Assembly: GCA_964491375.1 (NCBI GenBank)
Contig: CAZBGL010000308.1
Coordinates: 1 to 12,523 of the forward strand
Source of the DNA: CAZBGL01 sp964491375
GTDB taxonomy: Bacteria > Desulfobacterota > Deferrisomatia > Deferrisomatales > Deferrisomataceae
Length of the DNA: 12,523 nt
Reading direction: 5' to 3'
Each line of letters opens with the position of its first letter. The first letter of the stretch is position 1. Below the pieces are notes generated by a model. It did not search any database, was not told the DNA's origin, and worked only from the letters and a program-made list of their open reading frames with translations. The translations under genes and the position numbers were made by a program. Shown in pieces: positions 6,884-12,523 of the stretch.

Positions 6884-7450
6884 TCAGACCTCGAGGATCT
6901 CGGCCTCTTTCTGCTTGAGGAGGTCGTCCACCTTGCCCACGTACTCGTCGGTGAGTTTCTGGACCTCCTCCTTGTACCGCCTGAGGTCGTCCTCGGAGAT
7001 CGCCTTGTCCTTCTTGAGGCGTTCCAGCTTGGCGTTGGCGTCGCGCCGGGCGTTGCGCACGGCCACCCGTCCCTCTTCGGCCATGCCCTTCACCACCTTC
7101 ACGAGCTCCCTGCGGCGCTCCTCGGTGAGCTTGGGAATCGGGATACGGATGATGTTCCCGTCGTTCGTGGGGTTCAGATCGAGCTGGGACTGGAGGATCG
7201 CCTTTTCGATGGCCGGGATCAGGGACTTGTCCCAGGGCTGGATGGCGATCAGGCGCGGTTCCGGGATCGACAAGCTGGCCACCTGGTTGAGCGGGGTGGG
7301 CGTGCCGTAGTACTCCACACGGATGCCGTCCAGCAGGCTCAGGCTCGCCCGGCCGGTGCGCACCCGCGAAAAGTTGCGCTGCAGGGCCTCCAGCGCCTTT
7401 TCCATGGCCTTGCGGGCTTCTTTCTTCACGGCTTCCGGACTGTCCGCCAT
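6884..7450 (-). CDS. frr: Ribosome recycling factor
   Basis: RRF, together with EF-G, splits the post-termination ribosome so that subunits can be reused. The 188-residue length is typical (about 185). Diagnostic segments are NFSRVRTGRASLSLLDGI (26-43), YYGTPTPLNQVASLSIPEPR (47-66, the hinge and start of domain II) and LTEERRRELVK (108-118), plus the long C-terminal helix of domain I rich in Lys, Asp and Glu. The ATG at 7450 is preceded by a strong AGGAGGG six to seven bases away. It follows pyrH after 11 bp, the common pyrH-frr arrangement. Confidence 0.97.
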   Translation of the reverse strand: MADSPEAVKKEARKAMEKALEALQRNFSRVRTGRASLSLLDGIRVEYYGTPTPLNQVASLSIPEPRLIAIQPWDKSLIPAIEKAILQSQLDLNPTNDGNIIRIPIPKLTEERRRELVKVVKGMAEEGRVAVRNARRDANAKLERLKKDKAISEDDLRRYKEEVQKLTDEYVGKVDDLLKQKEAEILEV

Positions 7451-7461
7451 GGCGTTCCCTC

Positions 7462-8208
7462 CTATCCTCCGGTGACTCGGGTGCCGATGTCCTCGCCGCA
7501 CACCACCCGGAGGGTGTTTCCGGGTCGGGTGAAGTCGTATACGATGATCGGAAGCCGGTTGTCCCGGCACAACGAGATGGCCGTGGAGTCCATCACCTTG
7601 AGGTCCCGGTTCAGGACCTCGAGGTACGACACCTCGGCGAACCGCTGGGCGTCCGGGTGTTTCACCGGGTCCTTGTCGTACACCCCGTCCACCTTGGTGC
7701 CCTTCAAGATCGCCTCGGCCCCGATCTCCATGGCCCGGAGCCCCGCGGCCGTGTCGGTGCTGAAGTAGGGGTTTCCCGTGCCCGCGGCGAAGATGACGAT
7801 CCGGCCCTTCTCCAGGTGGCGGATCGCCCGGCGGCGGATGTAGGGTTCCGCGATCTGCTGCATGGCGATCGCGGACATGACCCGGGTCACGGCCCCGTGC
7901 CGCTCCAGGGCGTCCTGGAGGGCCAGGCTGTTGATCACCGTGGCCAGCATGCCCATGTAGTCGGCCGTGGCCCGGTCCATCCCGCTCGCAGCCGCCTGGA
8001 GCCCCCGGAAGATGTTACCCCCCCCGATGACGATCGCCACCTGCACGCCCAGGCCCCGAACCTCCGCCACCTCGCGGGCGAGCCGCTCCACCACGCGCTG
8101 GTCGATGCCGTACCCCTGGTCGCCCATCAGGGCCTCGCCCGAGAACTTCAGCAACACGCGCCGAAACACCGGGCTGCGCGGGGGCGCCGGGGACTCGCTT
8201 CCGGGCAC
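7462..8208 (-). CDS. pyrH: UMP kinase
   Basis: PyrH phosphorylates UMP to UDP with ATP, and the bacterial enzyme is a hexamer of the amino acid kinase fold, usually controlled by GTP and UTP. The 248-residue product has RVLLKFSGEALMGD (17-30), VIGGGNIFRG (60-69), DYMGMLATVINSLAL (83-97) and the nucleotide-binding region AAGTGNPYFSTDTAA (141-155), then KGTKVDGVYDKDP (169-181). I chose GTG at 8208, because AGGAG lies about seven bases upstream; this gives a 12-residue extension rich in Pro and Ser before the conserved core. A GTG at residue 14 would give 235 residues but lacks a ribosome site. It lies 25 bp after tsf. Confidence 0.95.
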   Translation of the reverse strand: MPGSESPAPPRSPVFRRVLLKFSGEALMGDQGYGIDQRVVERLAREVAEVRGLGVQVAIVIGGGNIFRGLQAAASGMDRATADYMGMLATVINSLALQDALERHGAVTRVMSAIAMQQIAEPYIRRRAIRHLEKGRIVIFAAGTGNPYFSTDTAAGLRAMEIGAEAILKGTKVDGVYDKDPVKHPDAQRFAEVSYLEVLNRDLKVMDSTAISLCRDNRLPIIVYDFTRPGNTLRVVCGEDIGTRVTGG

Positions 8209-8233
8209 GGGAGGTCTCCTCTCGGGGCTGCGG

Positions 8234-8887
8234 TCACGCGTTCTGAAGCTGGGCCGCCACCTCAGCCGCAAGGTCCTGCTGCTTCTTCTCCAGCCCCTCT
8301 CCGAGCTGGAACCGCACGTACCGCCGAATCCGGATGTTCTCGCCCAGTTCGGCGATCATGCGCTTGACGTAGTCCCCCACCGTGATGTCCGGATCCTTCA
8401 CGTAGGCCTGGTCCAGCAGGCAGTTCTCCCTGAGGAACTTCTCCAACCGGCCCTGCACGATCTTCTCGATCACGTGGGCCGGCTTTCCGCTCTCGGCGGC
8501 CTGGGCCGCGAGGATCCCCTTTTCCTTCTCCAGCTCTTCGGCCGGGACGCTGTCCCGGTCGAGCCAGCGCGGGTTCGAGGCCGCGATGTGCATGGCCACG
8601 TTGTGCACGAAGCCCTTGAACTCGTCGGTCCGGGCCACGAAGTCCGTCTCGCAGTTGACCTCCACCAGAACCCCGATGCGGCCGCCCGCATGGATGTAGG
8701 CGTGGACCAGCCCTTCGCTGGCCGTGCGACCGGCCTTCTTGGCCGCGTCGGCGAGTCCCTTCTTCCGAAGATACTCCACGGCCTTCTCCATGTCGCCCCC
8801 GGTCTCCTGGAGGGCCTTCTTGCAGTCCATCATACCCGCGCCGGTGCGTTCGCGCAGCGCTTTCACCGCCTGTGCCGTGATCGCCAT
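8234..8887 (-). CDS. tsf: Translation elongation factor Ts
   Basis: EF-Ts is the guanine nucleotide exchange factor that reloads EF-Tu with GTP. The protein begins with the UBA-like domain (LRERTGAGMMDCKKAL, 11-26, and DMEKAVEYLRKKGL) and has the EF-Tu contact TDF (81-83) in VEVNCETDFVARTDEFK. At 217 residues it is the short form with a single compact core subdomain, shorter than the 283 of E. coli and like that of Thermus and many other bacteria. ATG at 8887 has AGGAGAGG eight bases upstream. It follows rpsB after 46 bp, the nearly universal rpsB-tsf pair. Confidence 0.97.
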   Translation of the reverse strand: MAITAQAVKALRERTGAGMMDCKKALQETGGDMEKAVEYLRKKGLADAAKKAGRTASEGLVHAYIHAGGRIGVLVEVNCETDFVARTDEFKGFVHNVAMHIAASNPRWLDRDSVPAEELEKEKGILAAQAAESGKPAHVIEKIVQGRLEKFLRENCLLDQAYVKDPDITVGDYVKRMIAELGENIRIRRYVRFQLGEGLEKKQQDLAAEVAAQLQNA

Positions 8888-8933
8888 GTCGCCTCTCCTC
8901 GAACACTGAGAAAAGTTTTCCGACCGACCCGGA

Positions 8934-9740
8934 TCAGTCCACGTCGATCTCGTACTCCTCCACCTCGACCTCCACCTCGGGCTCGTCCCCGGACACCGCC
9001 GGTTCGGCACCCTCGCCTTCTTCCTTGGCCTCCATCTGCGCCTCCACGTACTCCTGGCGCTGGGCCTTGCCCTCGATGACGGCGTCGGCGATCTTCGAGG
9101 TGAAGAGCTTGATCGAACGGATGGCGTCGTCGTTGCCCGGAATGGGGTAGTCGATCAGGTCCGGGTCACAGTTCGTGTCCAGGATCGCGATGATGGGAAT
9201 GCCCAGCCGGTTGCCCTCGCGCACCGCGATCTCCTCGCGGGCCGGGTCCACGATGAACAGGGCGGCCGGGAGTGAGCGCATGTCCTTGATGCCCCCGAGG
9301 CTGCGCTCCAGCTTGGCCTTTTCCCGCGAGATCTTGAGGGCCTCCTTCTTGGGCAGGAGTTCCACCGTGCCATCGCTCAGGATCCGCTCCATCTCCCGGA
9401 GCCGCTCGATGCTCCGCCGGATGGTCTGGAAGTTGGTCAGCGTCCCCCCGAGCCAGCGGTGGGTCACGTAGAACTCCCCGCACCGGTTGGCCTCCTCCCG
9501 GACGATGTCCACCGCCTGGCGCTTGGTGCCCACGAACAGGAACCGCCCGCCCTGGGCTGCGGTCTCCCGCGCGAACTCATAGGCCCTCCGGAAGAGTTCC
9601 ACCGTCTGGGACAGGTCGATGATGTGGATCCCGTTGCGCTCTGCGAAGATGAAGCGCTTCATCTTGGGGTTCCACCGGTGGGTCTGGTGGCCGAAATGGA
9701 CGCCGGCCTCCAGCATCTCCCTCATGGTCACCGTCGACAT
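8934..9740 (-). CDS. rpsB: 30S ribosomal protein S2
   Basis: S2 binds the 30S subunit, close to S1 in bacteria that have it. The sequence shows the S2 signatures REMLEAGVHFGHQTHRWNPKM (7-27) and PAALFIVDPAREEIAVREGN (158-177), with LDTNCDPDLIDYPIPGNDDA following. The conserved fold ends near residue 228; beyond it, about 40 residues form an acidic tail with runs of Glu-Val and Asp. Total length is 268, against 241 in E. coli. The ATG at 9740 has a very strong GAGGAGGGAG site. As the first gene of the ten-gene operon it is the likely target of any autoregulation by S2. Confidence 0.97.
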   Translation of the reverse strand: MSTVTMREMLEAGVHFGHQTHRWNPKMKRFIFAERNGIHIIDLSQTVELFRRAYEFARETAAQGGRFLFVGTKRQAVDIVREEANRCGEFYVTHRWLGGTLTNFQTIRRSIERLREMERILSDGTVELLPKKEALKISREKAKLERSLGGIKDMRSLPAALFIVDPAREEIAVREGNRLGIPIIAILDTNCDPDLIDYPIPGNDDAIRSIKLFTSKIADAVIEGKAQRQEYVEAQMEAKEEGEGAEPAVSGDEPEVEVEVEEYEIDVD

Positions 9741-9849
9741 GTTGACTCCCTCCTCGTTGTGGTTAGGCCTCCGCCCCGTTCAACCCGCCTGCCGACCCCG
9801 ATCCGGGGCACCACCAGCGGTCCCGGGGCGTGCGGAATGGAAGCGCCTA
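9741..9849 (-). promoter_or_regulatory. rpsB leader region with possible hairpins
   Basis: If transcription begins near 9843, the rpsB mRNA has a leader of about 100 nt. It contains a perfect 5-bp GC inverted repeat with a 3-nt loop (CCCCG at 9796-9800, CGGGG at 9804-9808). A second copy of the pairing element also occurs: CCGGGGC is found at both 9803-9809 and 9823-9829, so CCCCG at 9796-9800 could be paired with either. Autoregulation of rpsB-tsf by S2 through the leader is known in enterobacteria, but this leader has not been matched to that structure. A regulatory role is inference. Confidence 0.3.
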
Positions 9850-9879
9850 TGGGTAGCACAGGGGTTTTGGGCTTTGCAA
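9850..9879 (-). promoter_or_regulatory. Possible promoter of the rpsB operon
   Basis: On the minus strand, TTGCAA (9879-9874) and TACCCA (9855-9850) are 18 bp apart, with TGTGC just before the -10-like element. The -35 matches four of six positions; the -10 is weak. This is the most AT-rich stretch of the gap on this strand and it lies a reasonable distance before rpsB. It is a by-eye call. Confidence 0.35.
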
Positions 9880-9892
9880 GGGCAAACCCGGC

Positions 9893-9921
9893 TTGACGGC
9901 CCCGGAGCCCGGGTGTTTGAT
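9893..9921 (+). promoter_or_regulatory. Likely sigma70-type promoter of the P-II gene
   Basis: TTGACG (9893-9898, five of six positions) and TTTGAT (9916-9921, four of six) are separated by exactly 17 bp. Transcription would start near 9928, about 38 nt before the ATG at 9966. No good sigma54 element is present, so expression would not need the nitrogen-responsive sigma factor that often drives P-II genes. Confidence 0.6.
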
Positions 9922-9965
9922 TGGGGGCGACCCCTGGAGTGTTTCCTGGACGAAGGAGCGCGGGG

Positions 9966-10307
9966 ATGAAGCTCATCAAGGCCATCGTGAACACAGACCG
10001 CCTGGACGAACTGCGCGACCGCCTTTTCGAGATCGGGGCCCCGGGGCTCACCGTGGACAACGTCATGGGCATCGGCAAACCCCTCAGTCAGATGCGCTAC
10101 TCCGAGACCAAGGGCTTCGTGCCCAAGTTCTTCGCCAAGAGCCGCGTGGAGATCGTGGTGGAGGACGACCGGGTGGAGGAGGTGGTGGAGGCCATCCGCT
10201 CCGTGTGCCGCACCGGGAACATCGGGGACGGCAAGATCTTCATCCTCCCCGTGGACGGGGTGTTGCGCATCCGCACGGGGGAACGGGACCAGGACGCCCT
10301 CTACTGA
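9966..10307 (+). CDS. P-II family signal-transduction protein with atypical T-loop
   Basis: The 113-residue protein aligns without gaps to E. coli GlnB: MKLIKAIVNTDRLDELRDRL at the start, the B-loop RTGNIGDGKIFILP (82-95) for ATP/ADP, and the C-terminal LRIRTGERDQDA with Arg101 and Arg103. P-II trimers sense ATP/ADP and 2-oxoglutarate and bind transporters, enzymes or kinases in the cytoplasm. The T-loop (37-55) differs: Tyr51, the residue uridylylated in proteobacteria, is Phe; Gln39, which helps bind Mg and 2-oxoglutarate, is Pro; Lys58 is kept. The protein therefore probably binds adenine nucleotides but is unlikely to be uridylylated at position 51 and may not sense 2-oxoglutarate normally. 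No glnA or amtB is adjacent. AAGGAG precedes the ATG by seven bases. Its 3' end overlaps that of the convergent OmpA-like gene by 7 bp. Confidence 0.9.
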   Translation: MKLIKAIVNTDRLDELRDRLFEIGAPGLTVDNVMGIGKPLSQMRYSETKGFVPKFFAKSRVEIVVEDDRVEEVVEAIRSVCRTGNIGDGKIFILPVDGVLRIRTGERDQDALY

Positions 10308-11353
10308 GGTTTCCGAACGGGGCCTCCCTCTTTGGCAGGGGGTGGGGGACGAAACAGGGGGGCCTCCAGGGGAACCAACTTGATCTCGATCCGGCGGTTC
10401 TTCGCCCTCCCCTCGGGGGTGTCGTTCGGCGCCACCGGCCGGTAGGGGCCGTATCCCACGGCGGAAAGCCGCTCGGGTGCGATGCCCACCTCGTCCTGGA
10501 GGAACCGCACCACGCTCGTGGCCCGCGCGGTGGACAGCTCCCAGTTGGTGGGAAAGCGCTCCGCAAGCGCACCGGAGATGGGCACGTTGTCCGTATGGCC
10601 TTCGATGACGATCCCCTTGTCCCGTTGCTGCTTCAGGATCCGGCCCACCCGCCGTAGCACCTCCTGGCCCTCGGGCTTGATCTCGGCGCTGCCCGAGTCG
10701 AACAGGATCTCGTCGAGCACCTGCACGCTCAGTTTCCCCTTGAGGCGGCGGATGGTGATCCGCCCCTCCTCGACCTCCTGCTGGAGCCCGTTCAGGAGCC
10801 CTTCGTAGGTCTTCGAGATCTCTTCCAGCCTCTCGCGCTTTTCCTGCTCCGCCCGGGCCTTTTCCTCCTCTAGCACGTCCAGCCGGACCTTCAGGTCCGC
10901 CACCTCCGACCGGCACGCCTCCAACCGGGCCTGCCAGTCCATGCGCTCCCTGGCCCGGCCCAACCGCTCCTGTTCCAGAGCCTCCTTCAGCTCGTTGCGC
11001 TCCTTTCCCGCGCGCGCCTCCAGGGCCCGTTTCGCCTTCACGCACACGTCGAGTTCGGCGGAAACCGCGGACAGGTCCTCCCGGCACCCGGCGCTCTCGT
11101 CGGCGGCCCGGGCGGCCTGGGTACGCGCCTCGGCCTCGGCCCGCCGGGCCGCCTCGAGTTCGCGCTGCGCGCGGGCGAGGGCCGCCTCCAGATCCCGGAT
11201 CCTCGCCCGGGCCTCCTCCAGCCCGGCCTCGCGCTCCGCCAGTTTCGCCTCCAGGTTCTGCGCCCGGCTCACCGCCTTCAGGTACCGGTCCTTGGAGACC
11301 CCGCACCCCGCTAGGGCCAGCACGACCCATCCGACCCACCACACTCGCTTCAT
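10301..11353 (-). CDS. OmpA/MotB-type peptidoglycan-binding lipoprotein with long coiled coil
   Basis: The product has 350 residues. The N-terminus is a lipoprotein signal with the lipobox LAGC and Cys17. Residues of about 20-200 are almost entirely Ala, Glu, Arg, Leu and Lys in heptad-like patterns, a long coiled coil with four Cys (90, 103 and around 155). The OmpA C-terminal domain follows (208-327): FDSGSAEIKPEG, IEGHTDNVPI with the diaminopimelate-binding Asp255, and WELSTARATSVV with Arg277, then NRRIEIKLVP. It should be a membrane-anchored protein reaching to and gripping peptidoglycan. The tail is Pro-rich. Its ATG overlaps the stop of the upstream histidine kinase (ATGA, 11350-11353), so the two are probably made together; there is no clear ribosome site of its own beyond GGGAG further upstream. 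Confidence 0.9.
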   Translation of the reverse strand: MKRVWWVGWVVLALAGCGVSKDRYLKAVSRAQNLEAKLAEREAGLEEARARIRDLEAALARAQRELEAARRAEAEARTQAARAADESAGCREDLSAVSAELDVCVKAKRALEARAGKERNELKEALEQERLGRARERMDWQARLEACRSEVADLKVRLDVLEEEKARAEQEKRERLEEISKTYEGLLNGLQQEVEEGRITIRRLKGKLSVQVLDEILFDSGSAEIKPEGQEVLRRVGRILKQQRDKGIVIEGHTDNVPISGALAERFPTNWELSTARATSVVRFLQDEVGIAPERLSAVGYGPYRPVAPNDTPEGRAKNRRIEIKLVPLEAPLFRPPPPAKEGGPVRKPQ

Positions 11354-12523
11354 GCCACCGGCCGCTCCCTGGGCAACCAGACGTAGAAGACGCTCCCGCT
11401 CCCCAACCGGCTCCGCACGTCCAGGAGCCCGCCGTGGGCCTCCACGATCTTGCGGCTGATGGGGAGCCCCAGCCCGGTGCCCTGGTTCTTCGTGGTGTAG
11501 AACGGCTTGAAGATCTCCTGGAGCTTGTCCTCCGGAATCCCCGGGCCGTTGTCCTCCACGGCGATCTCCACGAACCCCTCCCCCGGGCCTCCCTCGGCCT
11601 CGGGCACGGTGGGGGTGCGGCGGGTGCGCACCACGATGCGTCCGTTCTCCCCCGCGGCGTGCTCGGCGTTGATGATCAGGTTGAGGAGCACCTGCTGGAT
11701 CTGCTGGGGATCCAGCTCGATCTCCGGCATGTCCGGGTCCAGGTCCAGTTCCACGCGCTGGCCCGCGCCCTCTTCTTCGCGGGCCACGAAGAAGAGGCTC
11801 TCTTCGGCCACGTCGTTGGGGTTTGTGCGCTGCCAGTTGGGCACCGACTCGCGCGCGAAGCTCAAGAGGTCCCGGATCGTCTTGTCCAGCCGGTCGATGA
11901 GCCGGAGCATCTCCCGGGCCACGCCGTGCCTGGGGTCGTCGGGCTCGAAGCCCTGGGCCAGCACCTGGGCGGCCCCGGCCAGCCCGGCCAGGGGGTTCTT
12001 GATCTCGTGGGCCACGCCGGCCGCCATTTCACCGATGGACGCCAGGCGCTCCGCCCGCATCATCTGCTCTCGGTGCAGGCGCTCCACCTCGCGGCTCGTT
12101 TCGTCGAGCCGGGCGATCATGGAGTTGAAGCTGCGACCGAGGCGCCCCAGTTCGTCCCGTTGCCGGATCTCCACCCGCGCGTCCAGGTTCCCTTCCTCGG
12201 CCTGTTTCATGGTGCTCACCAAATGTTGGATCGGACGGTTCACCATGAGGTTCAGGAGCAAGCTGATGGCCGTGGTGACCACGAGCACCGTGACCACGGT
12301 GGAGGCCGCCATGAACCGGGCGTTCTGTTTGATGTGCTCCTCGGTCTTGGCCATGGAAAGGCACACCTCCAGAACGCCCACGATCTCCTTGTCGGGGTCG
12401 TGGCACGTGTGGCACTTGGGCTCGTTGTACATCACCTCCACCATGCAGAAGCTGCGGTGGCCCCGCTCTTCGCTCCGGAAGGGCTTGGACCGGTCGGGGC
12501 TCATGAACACGTTGTAGACGAGT
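11350..12523 (-). CDS. Membrane histidine kinase with CxxCH heme-type sensor region (5' end outside window)
   Basis: The last 390 residues of the protein are visible; the frame is open to the window edge with no ribosome site at the internal GTG, so the start lies beyond it. Counting from the first full codon, the order is: end of an extracytoplasmic sensor with a CHTCH motif (37-41; bases 12400-12414), a membrane helix (about 71-94), a HAMP linker (95-142), a HisKA domain with phospho-acceptor His172 in AAGVAHEIKNPL, and a HATPase domain with the N-box NLIINA, DNGPGIPE (324-331) and GTGLGL (348-353). CxxCH suggests covalent heme c, and hence redox or gas sensing, as in heme-containing sensor kinases of Geobacter relatives; this is inference. 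No response regulator is visible. It is coupled to the downstream OmpA-like lipoprotein. Confidence 0.93.
   Translation of the reverse strand, partial: LVYNVFMSPDRSKPFRSEERGHRSFCMVEVMYNEPKCHTCHDPDKEIVGVLEVCLSMAKTEEHIKQNARFMAASTVVTVLVVTTAISLLLNLMVNRPIQHLVSTMKQAEEGNLDARVEIRQRDELGRLGRSFNSMIARLDETSREVERLHREQMMRAERLASIGEMAAGVAHEIKNPLAGLAGAAQVLAQGFEPDDPRHGVAREMLRLIDRLDKTIRDLLSFARESVPNWQRTNPNDVAEESLFFVAREEEGAGQRVELDLDPDMPEIELDPQQIQQVLLNLIINAEHAAGENGRIVVRTRRTPTVPEAEGGPGEGFVEIAVEDNGPGIPEDKLQEIFKPFYTTKNQGTGLGLPISRKIVEAHGGLLDVRSRLGSGSVFYVWLPRERPVA

Noticed and set aside
9864..9877. Near match to a sigma54 promoter upstream of the P-II gene
   Set aside because: The upstream element reads GT instead of the required GG at the GG-N10-GC spacing; a better sigma70-type pair lies downstream.
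9780..11342. 520-residue open frame on the minus strand in another phase over the OmpA-like gene, P-II gene and gap
   Set aside because: The translation is Gly/Arg/Pro-rich noise; the OmpA-like frame carries the lipobox, the coiled coil and the conserved domain.

Overview
The window (12.5 kb, very high GC, ATG and GTG starts, dense gene packing) is a piece of bacterial chromosome. The gene order rpsB-tsf-pyrH-frr-uppS-cdsA-dxr-rseP-tsaB, plus a sensor kinase carrying a CxxCH heme motif, fits a GC-rich member of the former Deltaproteobacteria (Desulfuromonadota or a relative). That placement is an inference from gene order and protein style, not from a database comparison. I see no mobile elements, CRISPR arrays, rRNA or tRNA genes.

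Left part (1-1812): the 5' end of a 5-oxoprolinase/hydantoinase-type gene runs leftward off the window. Divergent from it are two envelope genes on the + strand: a small exported four-cysteine protein of unknown function (554-1036) and a cupredoxin-fold lipoprotein (1345-1812). A gap of about 300 bp between them holds no gene I can support. The lipoprotein gene converges, 11 bp apart, on the end of the central operon.

Central part (1824-9740, all minus strand): one long housekeeping operon of ten genes, read from right to left. It runs from ribosomal protein S2 and EF-Ts, through UMP kinase and ribosome recycling factor, to undecaprenyl-diphosphate synthase, CDP-diglyceride synthase, DXP reductoisomerase, the RseP site-2 protease, the tRNA t6A protein TsaB and an HD-domain phosphohydrolase. 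It thus links translation with isoprenoid, phospholipid and cell-envelope synthesis. From uppS to the HD gene the genes are joined by 4-base stop/start overlaps (GTGA or ATGA), apart from cdsA/dxr, which are 1 nt apart; this suggests translational coupling. A likely promoter and a leader of about 100 nt with possible hairpins precede rpsB.

Right part (9741-12523): divergent from rpsB, with its own good sigma70-type promoter, is a P-II family signal protein in which the uridylylated Tyr51 is Phe and the ligand-binding Gln39 is Pro. Its 3' end overlaps that of an OmpA-type coiled-coil lipoprotein gene on the minus strand. That gene is coupled through ATGA to an upstream membrane histidine kinase, cut by the window edge, whose extracytoplasmic part has a CxxCH heme-attachment motif.

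No obviously new multi-gene system is present. The most interesting points are the non-canonical P-II protein, the heme-type sensor kinase coupled to a peptidoglycan-binding lipoprotein, and the cupredoxin with Gln at the axial ligand position.
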